From: Procambarus clarkii | Lineage: Eukaryota; Arthropoda; Malacostraca; Decapoda; Cambaridae | NCBI RefSeq assembly: GCF_040958095.1 | Contig: NC_091193.1 | Span: 25,689,832-25,753,831, forward strand | Length of the DNA: 64,000 bases | Reading direction: 5' to 3' | Shown here: one piece after another, positions 1 through 11,300 of the stretch | How the letters are laid out: each line of letters opens with the position of its first letter | Numbering within the stretch: the first letter of the stretch is position 1 | The notes under the pieces: model-generated | The model's database searches: none | What the model saw: the letters and a program-made list of their open reading frames with translations, nothing else | What the model was told of the DNA's origin: nothing | Made by a program: the position numbers and the translations under genes

Positions 1-195
1 TATCCAATAATCACCTGGCCCATAGCTTAAAATGTTGTCACAAGGAACACTTGACCGCCATACTCAGGCCGGGGCAGGTCAAGGGCCACACAACACCCCT
101 GTGTAGTGGTGACGGCAGGTCGACCCTCTCCGGACGGCAGCCTGGGGTTTTAATTTTTTTTTAATTTTAATTTTGCCCCGAGGGGCGAGTTTATA

Positions 196-1258
196 TGGCA
201 GCGTCACTCATCCTGTGAGTGGACACACCGCCATAGTGACAGTATTGGGCAGCGTCACTCATCCTGTGAGTGGACACACCACCATAGTGACAGTATTGGG
301 CAGCTTCACTCATCCTGTGAGTGGACACACCGCCATAGTGACAGTATTGGGCAGCGCCACTCATCCTGTGAGTGGACACACCGCCATAGTGACAGTATTG
401 GGCAGCGTCACTCATCTTGTGAGTGGACACACCACCATAGTGACAGTATTGGGCAGCGTCACTCATCCTGTGAGTGGACACACCGCCATAGTGACAGTAT
501 TGGGCAGCGTCACTCATCCTGTGAGTGGACACACCGCCATAGTGACAGTATTGGGCAGCGCCACTCATCCTGTGAGTGGACACACCGCCATAGTGACAGT
601 ATTGGGCAGCGTCACTCATCCTGTGAGTGGACACACCGCCATAGTGACAGTATTGGGCAGCGTCACTCATCTTGTGAGTGGACACACCGCCATAGTGACA
701 GTATTGGGCAGCGTCACTCATCCTGTGAGTGGACACACCGCCATAGTGACAGTATTGGGCAGCGTCACTCATCCTGTGAGTGGACACACCACCATAGTGA
801 CAGTATTGGGCAGCGTCACTCATCTTGTGAGTGGACACACCGCCATAGTGACAGTATTGGGCAGCGCCACTCATCCTGTGAGTGAACACACCACCAGAGT
901 GACAGTATTGGGCAGCGCCACTCATCCTGTGAGTGGACACACCGCCATAGTGACAGTATTGGGCAGCGCCACTCATCCTGTGAGTGGACACACCGCCATA
1001 GTGACAGTATTGGGCAGCGTCACTCATCCTGTGAGTGGACACACCGCCATAGTGACAGTATTGGGCAGCGCCACTCATCCTGTGAGTGAACACACCACCA
1101 GAGTGACAGTATTGGGCAGCGCCACTCATCCTGTGAGTGGACACACCGCCATAGTGACAGTATTGGCCAGCTCCACTCATCCTGTGAGTGGACACACCGC
1201 CATAGTGACAGTATTGGGCAGCGTCACTCATCCTGTGAGTGGACACACCGCCATAGCA
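196..1258. repeat. 51-bp minisatellite, array 1
   Basis: About 21 tandem copies of a 51-bp unit containing CACTCATCCTGTGAGTGGAC and the segment ATAGTGACAGTATTGGGCAGC. Because 51 is a multiple of 3, both strands stay open and give long artefactual repeat proteins. The same unit recurs in opposite orientation at 44834-45206 and 58730-59165, where it flanks the giant palindrome. The core CACTCATCCTGTGAGTG is itself an imperfect palindrome. No coding function is inferred. Confidence 0.95.
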
Positions 1259-2464
1259 GCATGTACAACACTCCCCAATAGGAAGAAAACCCGGAAGGAT
1301 GTTCATCCAGTCACTTGTACCCAGACACAGCTGGGACTTGCTTAACTGTCTCTAGTGAGCAGCACGAGGCTGATAGTGAGAGAGGAGAGGGCGTGAGGCA
1401 GCGCAAGATGTGAGAGTGGGGCAGGGGGAGGCCGCACACCATCTGGGGCGGAAGTGGGGATGCCCTAAGGTGAGAGGCAAGGGGGAAGAGGGTGGTGGTG
1501 AGGGAGACGGGGTGGGCGGGACGGGTGGGGAGGGAGAAGGGGCCGGGCACATGGCCACCACCCGCCCAACCTCCTACACAACCACATAATGAGGAAAAAG
1601 GCAGTTAAAGGCCATGTGATGTAGCTTCTGAGACGCTAGAGTGGACACCCAGGCTGGCGGACCACATGGCAACATACAACGAACAAGGGGACACAGGTGG
1701 ACACCCAGGCTGGCGGACCACATGGCAACATACAACGAACAAGGGGACACAGGTGGAAACTTAGTACCCAGATGAGCCACACAGACGTGGTGGAGGCTGA
1801 CTCCATACACAGTCTCATATATAGATATGCAACCCATCCTCCGAATTGACAGTACGTTTTAATACTAAGTGCATTTTAATAAGTGCATTTCCGGACTGCT
1901 ATACATAGTACATAATTGCACTTATGGGGCTGGTACATTTACCCATCCGCCTCCCCCGATTTAAATCTCCTCGTTTTCTGTGAGGACACTTAAAATTTTA
2001 AGATGAAATTTTAAAGCTCAGTTGCTATAAACAAGTTTTTTTATTATTATTATTATTTTCTACCACAGTTTTTATATATTAGGATTTTCTTTTTCACTTT
2101 TATTAAACAATAGAGATTTTATAAAAATAAAATATCCTGTGTTACTTTACAATTTAATGAAATATTTTAGTTTTGTTTTATTTTTTTATTTAACTGTAAT
2201 ATCAATATAGCTATAGGTTAAGTAGTAGTTATAATTAAATTAAGAAGCAATAAAATTCTTATCTTCACAAACTAAGACGGTTAAGCTAGGTCGATGTTTT
2301 CTATTCAGCTTTTTAGGTAAACTCAAATATTCACAATATATTTGACAGTACGATTTAATACTTAGTGTAAATAAGTACAATTCTTAACTGTTATACATAG
2401 TACATAATTGCACTTATGGGGCTCTGTGCATTTACCTCCCCATTTTTGGAGGACTGGCTGAGAT
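1259..2464. other. Non-coding spacer with short duplications
   Basis: No credible gene. It holds a 56-bp direct duplication (two copies, 1641-1752, containing GGCTGGCGGACCACATGG) and a purine-rich stretch at 1370-1560. Two divergent copies of a ~100-bp dispersed repeat lie at about 1850-1955 and 2340-2450, both containing CATAGTACATAATTGCACTT and ending in a C-rich tail. The remainder (1985-2330) is AT-rich without recognisable structure. Confidence 0.7.
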
Positions 2465-2572
2465 ATGATAGAGTCCAGTAGGCTCAGGAACCTGTACACC
2501 ACTTGATTGACAGTTGAGAGGCGGGACCACAGAGCCAGAGCTCAACCCCCGCATGCACAACTAGGTGAGTAC
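2465..2572 (+). repeat. Short dispersed repeat, SINE-like
   Basis: The segment GAGAGGCGGGACCACAGAGC followed by a CTCAACCCCCGCA motif and ending AACTAGGTGAGTAC matches a short interspersed family that I recall as abundant in decapod genomes. It directly abuts the 18-bp minisatellite, whose first unit begins within its tail. Family membership is from memory and was not searched. Confidence 0.5.
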
Positions 2573-3940
2573 AGGCACTGGCAACATTGTAGTCACTGGC
2601 AACATGGTAGTCACTGGCAACATTGTAGTCACTGGCAACATTGTAGTCACTGGCAACACTGTAGTCACTGGCAACATGGTAGTCACTGGCAACATTGTAG
2701 TCACTGGCAACATTGTAGTCACTGGCAACATGGTAGTCACTGGTAACATTGTAGTCACTGGCAACATTGTAGTCACTGGCAACATTGTAGTCACTGGCAA
2801 CACTGTAGTCACTGGCAACACTGTAGTCACTGGCAACACTGTAGTCACTGGCAACACTGTAGTCACTGGCAACACTGTAGTCACTGGTAACATTGTAGTC
2901 ACTGGTAACATTGTAGTCACTGGCAACACTGTAGTCACTGGCAACATGGTAGTCACTGGTAACATGGTAGTCACTGGTAACATTGTAGTCACTGGTAACA
3001 TTGTAGTCACTGGCAACATTGTAGTCACTGGCAACATTGTAGTCACTGGTAACATGGTAGTCACTGGCAACATGGTAGTCACTGGTAACATGGTAGTCAC
3101 TGGTAACATTGTAGTCACTGGCAACATTGTAGTCACTGGCAACATTGTAGTCACTGGTAACATGGTAGTCACTGGCAACATTGTAGTCACTGGCAACATT
3201 GTAGTCACTGGTAACATGGTAGTCACTGGCAACATGGTAGTCACTGGCAACATGGTAGTCACTGGCAACATGGTAGTCACTGGCAACATGGTAGTCACTG
3301 GTAACATGGTAGTCACTGGTAACATGGTAGTCACTGGTAACATGGTAGTCACTGGCAACATGGTAGTCACTGGCAACACTGTAGTCACTGGCAACATGGT
3401 AGTCACTGGCAACACTGTAGTCACTGGCAACATGGTAGTCACTGGCAACATGGTAGTCACTGGTAACATGGTAGTCACTGGTAACATGGTAGTCACTGGT
3501 AACATGGTAGTCACTGGTAACATGGTAGTCACTGGTAACATTGTAGTCACTGGTAACATTGTAGTCACTGGCAACATTGTAGTCACTGGCAACATTGTAG
3601 TCACTGGCAACATTGTAGTCACTGGCAACACTGTAGTCACTGGCAACATGGTAGTCACTGGCAACATGGTAGTCACTGGCAACACTGTAGTCACTGGCAA
3701 CACTGTAGTCACTGGCAACATGGTAGTCACTGGCAACACTGTAGTCACTGGTAACATGGTAGTCACTGGTAACATGGTAGTCACTGGTAACATGGTAGTC
3801 ACTGGTAACATGGTAGTCACTGGTAACATTGTAGTCACTGGTAACATTGTAGTCACTGGTAACATTGTAGTCACTGGTAACATTGTAGTCACTGGCAACA
3901 TTGTAGTCACTGGCAACATTGTACTCACTGGCAACATTGT
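2573..3940. repeat. 18-bp minisatellite
   Basis: About 76 tandem copies of an 18-bp unit of the form GTAGTCACTGGYAACAYK. Variation is limited to a few sites (C/T after CTGG, and the ATG/ATT/CTG triplet). The unit is a multiple of 3, so it produces long hexapeptide-repeat frames on both strands that are not credible genes. The array ends exactly where a LINE reverse-transcriptase fragment begins. Confidence 0.95.
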
Positions 3941-5790
3941 ATCATCATATACAGATGACGCCAGTATTGTCATGCGAGTAGACAACATAGAGGACACGAC
4001 AAACCTCCAATCGAATGTAAATCTGGTCTTTCAATGGGCCACAGATAATAATATGCAACCCATTCTCGACTCAAGTCCATTACATTCAGCGGTCGACCCC
4101 ACAGACGCATTCATATATTTTAACATGCTGTTCATTCTGAACGGGAATTTTCTCAAGTATAAATTAATATTATAATATATTAGCATATTGTGCATATATA
4201 GGCATAGGTTAGGTTAGGTTAGGTGTTTAGGTTCTGTTGGCGATTATTTGTATTTGTAGTACGTGGGTGAAGCATTTACAGCGTTGTGGTTCGAACAAAA
4301 TTCGTCAGTGAAGCACTTGTTCCGGATATGTTCGAATGTCAGCAGTTGTGAGTCGTGTGTAAACCGCTTTTCATTCATAAACCAGCCCGTCCTCCAAACA
4401 AAGATCCAAAAGTGATTCCATGCACCCGCCAAACCCCCTGTTTATGAATGAAAAGCGGTTTACACACGACTCACAACTGCTGACGTTCGAACATATCCGG
4501 AACAAGTGCTTCACTGACGAATTTTATTCGAATCACAACGCTGTAAATGCTTCACCCACGTACTACAAATACAAATAATCGCCAACAGAACCTAAACACC
4601 TAACCTAACCTAACCTATGCCTATATATGCACAATATGCTAATATATTATAATATTAATTTATACTTGAGAAAATTCCCGTTCAGAATGAACAGCATGTT
4701 AAAATATATGAATGCGTCTGTGGGGTCGACCGCTGAATGTAATGGACTTGAGTCGAGAATGGGTTGCATAAACAGGGGGTTTGGCGGGTGCATGGAATCA
4801 CTTTTGGATCTTTGTTTGGAGGACGGGCTGTAATATGATGTTTAATGAAAATATGTTCCAGCTCCTGCGCTTTGAAAAAAATATATAATTTTAAAACGGA
4901 AACCATATATAGAACGGCTTCAAATCACACTGATGAACGAAGAAGCAATGTGAATGATCTTGGAGTAAGCATGTCGGAAGACCTCACCTTTACTGAACAC
5001 CATAAAGTTGCCGTCACGACTGCAAGTTACCCACAGGTTGGATAACAAGGACCTTCCACACAAGGTAAGCCATGCCACTGATGACACTTATCAAGACACT
5101 GGAGCTCTAGCTGTAGGGTGGAATATTGTTGCACTCTAACAACCCCATTCAGAGCCGGAGAATTTGCTGACCAGGAGGGCGTGCAAAGATTCTTTACCGC
5201 TAGAAGCCATAGAATACGGGCTCACCATAGTCCATGCTACTTGGAACTTCTTGTTCTAGGTAGCGAATCTTTAACAACAACAACCACGCTAGAAGCCACT
5301 CTATAGATCATCTTAATAATTGGTACCGATGAAAAGTTCTAAATCTATATTATCTAGAGCGCTGACGTGAGAGATACATAATAATCTACACGTGGACAAT
5401 ATTAGAGGGGCTGGTCCCAAACCTCCACACAGAAATAACATCACATGAGACCAGAAGGCATGGCAGGATGTGCAGAATACCCCCGTTGAAGAGCAGAGGT
5501 GCAACAGGTACTCTGAGAGAGAACTCTATCAACATCAAAGGTCCGAGACTGTTCAACACGCTTCCGCTACACATAAGGGGCATAACTGGCCGACCTCTCA
5601 CAGTGTTCAAGAGAGAACTGGATAAGCACCTCCAAAGGATACCTGATCAACCAGGCTGTGACTCATACGTCAGGCTGCGAGCAGCTGCGTCCAACAACCT
5701 GGTTGATCAGTCCAGCAACTAGGAGGCCTGGTTGTGGACCGGGCCGCGGGACTGTTGATCCTCGGAAGCTACACAAGGTAGATCGAAGCT
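3941..5790 (+). pseudogene. Decayed LINE (non-LTR retrotransposon) 3' part, interrupted by a foldback element
   Basis: Remnants of a LINE ORF2. At 3946-4055 lies the palm-domain box YTDDAS, followed by RVDNIEDTTNLQ. After the 775-bp insertion at 4056-4830 the frame resumes with a FNENMFQ-like stretch, then NDLGVSMSEDLTF (about 4945-5010), EYCCTLTTPF (about 5118), and a C-terminal tail at 5468-5722 with GPRLFNTLP, FKRELDKHL and IPDQPG. The GGACCGGGCCGCGGG stretch just after the stop resembles decapod LINE 3' UTRs. Several frame changes and missing segments show it is dead. The retained order and the tail support a CR1/Jockey-like element; the clade is a guess. Confidence 0.8.
4056..4830. mobile_element. 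775-bp foldback element inserted in the LINE
   Basis: The insertion is bounded by the duplicated heptamer TAATATG (4049-4055 and 4831-4837) and splits the LINE reading frame. Its structure is arm A (4056-4380), spacer S (4381-4439), inverted arm A' (4440-4769), then an inverted copy of the spacer S' (4770-4830). A and A' are about 98% identical by eye. Each arm contains a short TTAGG-type run (GGTTAGGTTAGGTTAGG near 4206). It has no ORF worth calling. The 7-bp duplication suggests DNA-transposon-type insertion. A diverged relative of the arm is visible at 39075-39300. Confidence 0.85.
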
Positions 5791-5959
5791 CCAGGAGCCG
5801 CGTAAACTAAGCCACGCTCCAGGAACAGTGTAAACTAAGCCACGCTCCAGGGGCAGCGTAAACTAAGCCACGCTCCAGGAACAGTGTAAACTAAGCCACG
5901 CTCCAGGGGCAGCGTAAACTAAGCCACGCTCCAGGAACAGTTTAAACTAAGCCACGCTC
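5791..5959. repeat. 28-bp minisatellite, left of the Polinton
   Basis: About six copies of a 28-bp unit of the form GCCACGCTCCAGGGGCAGCG plus TAAACTAA, with variants such as GGAACAGTG. The array is broken at 5959 by the Polinton and resumes at 21965 in the same orientation, so both pieces were once one array. Confidence 0.93.
5954..5959. other. Polinton target site duplication, left copy (ACGCTC)
   Basis: ACGCTC immediately precedes the first base of the element. The identical hexamer follows its last base at 21965-21970. Six-base duplications are the hallmark of Polinton integration. Because the target is a tandem repeat containing ACGCTC, part of the match could be inherited from the repeat, but the position is exact on both sides. 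Confidence 0.9.
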
Positions 5960-7021
5960 AGTAGTGAATAAGGAGACAGATTGAGGTAAAAAAATTTCAG
6001 ACACGGTTGGGCACTTCCATGCCGACTTGACCCTGTTGGGCCAGAACGTCCATTCCTCTTATTTGGGTGGTTAGGTTAGGGCACAGTCAGCGCGCTCCTG
6101 GCTGGCTGGCGGTGGTGGGGTGGTGGTCCCCCCTGGGGTCCCGGGGGGACCACCACCAATGGTGTACCTGAGGAACTGGTGCCCTATCCTAACCTGTTTT
6201 TTTGCACGATTTGTCTCGAGCTTTTAAGATGAGTCTAGGGCCTCAAGGAGGGGGTCTCTACTTATGAGAGGTACCGAGGATGAATGTACAATAGTTGGAA
6301 ACCAAAAAAATGCACTGGTGAAAGGCATATAAACGTTTTTTGGAGTATTTAATGGCGCTAGTATATGTGTGCGTGTGCGTGTTTTTTTTTATGTAAATAC
6401 AATATATCTGGGTTTTTTAATTCCTGCTGAGAAGTGTATCTGAAATAAAGGGTTTTGTCTTTACATTTGGTAAGGTTTCAATAATCAGGTAAAAAATAAA
6501 AATGAGAAAGACTCGAGTTATATTTTTTCATTTACTCCAGATTATTGTCCCCATTTTCTCTATATTCCGTTTCACAGAAAACATCTTCACGGGCGGTCGA
6601 GTCCCGTTTTCGTCTATGGGGAAACTCAGATAATTGACAGAAAAAAATATATGCAAGTTCCATTTTTATTTCCAAACACTGGATAGTTTAATTATTAAGA
6701 TCGGGAGTTTGCTTATTATTCAGATCTGGGAAACAACAACGTATTATTATTTCATGTTTTTTTTTTTTTCATCCAAACATATAGAAACAAGTATTTATGT
6801 TTTAATTTTAGAGGAAAGAACATTATCAAATATTTGTTTTGTTTTTGTTTTTTCATAGGAAAGAGCAAACATCAGAAAAGACATAATTCATTCATTCATT
6901 CAGTATTATAGATATTCCCCCCACCGGTAAATTAAAGACATTATTTATTTTCATCGTTAGTTCTTTTTTATTGAACAAATAAAAAACCTACAATACACAT
7001 AACTACAATATATATATATAT

Positions 7022-7022
<1 letters not shown>
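5960..7022 (+). repeat. Polinton left terminal inverted repeat
   Basis: About 1,063 bp beginning AGTAGTGAATAAGG and matching the reverse complement of 20898-21964. It is AT-rich with no gene. The inner edge falls in an (AT)n run next to a (CA)n microsatellite. It contains an imperfect palindrome around 6113-6155 (GGTGGTCCCCCC / GGGGGGACCACCACC). It presumably carries the origin and integrase-binding ends; that role is inferred from the family. Confidence 0.95.

Positions 7023-7111
<89 letters not shown>
7023..7111. repeat. (CA)n microsatellite
   Basis: About 43 uninterrupted CA dinucleotides immediately inside the left TIR. The right side of the element has no equivalent, so this expansion is specific to the left inner edge. 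Confidence 0.98.
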
Positions 7112-7405
7112 CTGCATTAATGTTAAGCTAATTTTTTTTTTCGGGCAACACCCAAGGTTGGTTTTAATGGTCAATGGAGGCAGTCGCAGGTGGCAAATTG
7201 CTTTTTAATGCGCACGTGCCCCAAACTGGCGATCTCCCAGGGACCTTTCAAAGATAATTACCAGTACAGGTAGTTGCCAGTGACGAGCTGCCCTCTGGGG
7301 TCAATTTTAAGTAGTTATCCTCGGGGGAGGGGGAGTGGTTGTGCTCCACATCAGAACCCCAGGTATCCACAGTCTCACACTGCCTCGCCACCAACACACG
7401 GCCAG

Positions 7406-7488
7406 ATGGTTCGCAACCTAATCAAATGCGTCCAATGCGGACAAATTTGCCACAACATTGGTAAGCCACAACATTGGTAATTTGCCAC

Positions 7489-7534
<46 letters not shown>

Positions 7535-7862
7535 TTATTTATTTATTTATTATTTACTTATTTATTATTTTTTTTCACACATAGCCATTCACCATGCCAC
7601 AAGCCCAGGCTGTGCATTACCCACCAACGAACTCTGGAGCAGTGATTCGGACCCATCGCCAAACCCGCGAGTTTGGTCTCCCGACTTATTCAGCGATTGT
7701 GATGACCCAGAATCGTCGCCCTCGCCACATACTCCACAATGCTCAGGCATGCCCCCCGATTTCGACCCTCGACCGTCAAGAACACGCCGCTATAAACGTG
7801 AGTTATTACTATTATTTATTTATTTATTTATTTATTCACATTATCAACGCCGTTATTGAAAA

Positions 7863-7956
<94 letters not shown>

Positions 7957-8265
7957 CGCCTCTTAAAAGAAAAGAAAAAAAAAAAACATTTTTTTTTGTC
8001 TCCCACCAGGGCAACCATATCGACTGCTAATACAACGACAGCGGCAACAGCAGCAGCAGCAGCAGGATGCCCAGCCAACATCACCCAGCTCACCAATCAA
8101 CACACGAGTCAGGTCTCCCGACATGTTCAGCCCCACGCCAGATTTTGAACAGGATTTCTCACCTAAAACACCCCCATACTTGGCGGACGATGACGATTCC
8201 GACCCCGAACCGCCACCACCAAGAACCCGCCGCTACAAACGTAAGTTATTTTTTTTTTTTTTTTA

Positions 8266-8328
<63 letters not shown>

Positions 8329-11300
8329 GCGAGTGCTAGAGAGAGAGAGAGAGAGAATCATATAGACACCTCTTAAAAGGCTATTCCTTCCAGGGCTGCC
8401 ATATCGCACTCTAATTCAACAACAACAACAATGCGAGGAACAACAACAACACGCACACGCCTCGCCCAGCTCCTCGGTCCATATGCGCGTCAGATCCCCC
8501 GATTTGTTCGAAAGTTATAGCAGCGACCAGTCAACATCATCGCTTCGGCGTGGGGGGCAGCATAGGGAACGTGAGTATTTCACATTTTTTTTTTTTGTTT
8601 TTGTTTTTTGGTGTTGTTATGTGATCTCGATCGCACCACTCGCTCAAAAAAAAAAAAAAAAAAAAAAAAAAACAGACGAGGGCATGCCAATATTAATGCT
8701 AATTTTTTTTTTTTTTTTAAGACATCTCAATCAACAATCAACACACTCACACACAGTTATTAATACCTCTTTTTTTTTTTTGCAGACGCTGACAGTGACT
8801 CATCATCATCATCAAACCCAGCAGCCTCATCACCAGAGTCGGTCGACTCACCACCACCACCACCACCTTCCCCGTCCCCTCCCCCTCCTCGGGATATTGA
8901 AATTGTGAACATCATTCGCAATTTCAATGGGGCTTACACACGATATTCATTTAGCGTGCCAGAGCACGTGCGGGGTGATCCAGGGGCTTATTTACGAACA
9001 TATCGCGCATTTTTCATTAATTTCGTCAGTGGATTGTTTACTTTAGAACATCCACATATACGCGTCTTCCCTGATTTCACATTTGGGGTGCGGAGGCTCA
9101 ACGTAGAGCCCGACGATGATTTTGATCCAGTAATGCACATGCGCGGGGAAATGCGTGCCATAACTCAAGAGGAAGTAGAACAGCTTGTTAATTTGTGGGT
9201 CGAAGAGATCGACAATAAACTAGAGGAGTTGCTAGGGGAACAGGAAGGGTCGAGTGTCGGGATAGAGTCGATTTTGGGGTTTTACATAAATGTGGCCCTT
9301 ATCGAACACCCAATTCGACTGGGTTCATTCGTAGATTACCCGGCCAAGTTACGGGGCAAAGGCCACGTATTCAACCCCCGAGGGGAAGCCAATATTTGCC
9401 TTATGCAGTGCATCGCCGTGCACAAATGTTTGGCCCGCGGGCTCCTTTATAACGACATCAAAACTCGGGCCAAATCTGGGCGATGGTGTCGCCGACAAGT
9501 AAGATGGAGTAATAATATAGGCACCCCAGTATCTTTTGACGACATCGCCAAAGTCGAAGATTTAAACAGGTCTTCTATATTTATTTATGTTCTGGTAAAA
9601 GGAGATAATGGTCGTCATTACATTAGTTTGGCTAGAAAAGGCCGTGGGAATTTTAAGGATGTCATATCTTTACTTATGCTGGAAGGCCAACATTTGGTCC
9701 TCATCAAGAACTTTACCAAATATGTGCGTAATATGAGGTCTCATTCGGAAAACATCCCAGCTGATTATGAATTTTGTCACAGCTGCCTCATCGCCCTCCC
9801 ACCCCATCAAATGCTCGAGCATGAATCAACTTGCGAGGTCAAACAAACGTTGCATTTTCCTCCCCCTGAAAAGAAAATAGAGTTTAAACATTTCGGGCGA
9901 GCGTACGGGCCAAGCCACACTTGTTACTATGATTTCGAGTGTGCCCTGCAAAAGGATAGGCCACAGGGCATAATCGAAGCACGTCACAGGGCCATTGCAT
10001 ATGCGTACATAATCATAGACCGTCGCTATAATATCGTAGAAAAAGATTTCTACCTCGGGCCTAATTCTGCAACCCATTTTGTTAATAAACTATCCTCCTC
10101 GTGGGCCAGAATAACGCGAGAACAGCCATATTACCATCTGCACATGTCCAATGAGCAAATGGAAAGTTACAAGAGTCAGACCATGTGCGAGATATGCGAC
10201 GAACCTTTCGGGCCCAAAATCGTCAAAAATAGACACCACGACCATTCACTGAGCGAACATAATTACTTAGCCGCCCTATGCTCTCGCTGCAATCTCCAGT
10301 GCAAAGATGGCTACAAATACTTGCACGCATTTTCACATAATGCGGCGTATGATTTAGGGGTTTTGTTAAACGAGTTAGGAAACGTGCCCAAACGCAACGT
10401 AGACATTATGTCCAAAGACGGGTGTAAATTTATGAAAGTTGACATTGACTTTCTTAGATTTATGGACAGCTTAGCCTTGCTCAATGGGTCGTTGGCCAAA
10501 TTAGCCAAGGAACACATCGACAGTGGCAAACCTACGACGTTCACTCTCGCCATGTTAGATAAGGTCCCTGCTGAGGCCCATAATTTATTGTTAACTGGCA
10601 AACAGTCCTTTTGTTATGATTACGTGTCAAATTGGGATGTATTAAATGAACCGCGGCTCCCCCCCAGAGATGCATTTTTCAATACCTTGACGCAGGAAGA
10701 GCTCCCTGAAAAAGAATACAAACAAGCGTTGGAGGTATTTAAATTAGCCAAGTGCCGCAATATTGGCGAATATCTCGTCTTGTATTTAAAAGTTGATACT
10801 GGCATTTTAGCAGACATTTTCACGGTGTGGCGACGCACTATGTTAGATCTTTATAGATTAGATATTGCATATTACCTCTCTTTATCTAGTTTCGCGTGGG
10901 ACGCCTTCCTGTTCAAAAGTAAGGTGGTGCTAGATCCAATATCAGACCCTAGAATGTATGACCTCATTCGAAGGAATTTAAGAGGAGGCTTCACCTCAGT
11001 TGTAAAGCAATTGTCTACCGCCGAGAACCATTACACCGGGGCGGGGTCTAGCGAGGATGGAACCCACATCCTCTATCTAGACTTCAATTCACTCTATGCT
11101 ACGTGCATGAGTGAAAAGCTCCCCACTGGCGGTTTCCGTTGCCTAACTGACGCCGAACGCGATGAAATGCTATTGCAGGGTTTGAGAAATATTGACTGCG
11201 ATCAAGAGCGCGGTTATTGGATTTTGTGCGACACTAAACAAGTTTCCCCCGACGTAGCTAGATACACTGACGACCTGCCATTAATTTTAGCACACGCCGA

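Noticed and set aside
173-1345. Long open frames on both strands over the 51-bp array
   Set aside because: The unit length is a multiple of 3, so any frame without a stop in one unit stays open; there is no domain, promoter or non-repeat coding part.
2507-4175. ~500-codon hexapeptide-repeat frames (VVTGN, TMLPV)
   Set aside because: Artefact of the 18-bp minisatellite, open on both strands.
8905-8907. GTG at 8905 as the POLB start
   Set aside because: Eukaryotic context makes GTG unlikely; the frame continues upstream to a good splice acceptor at 8785 and four in-phase exons.
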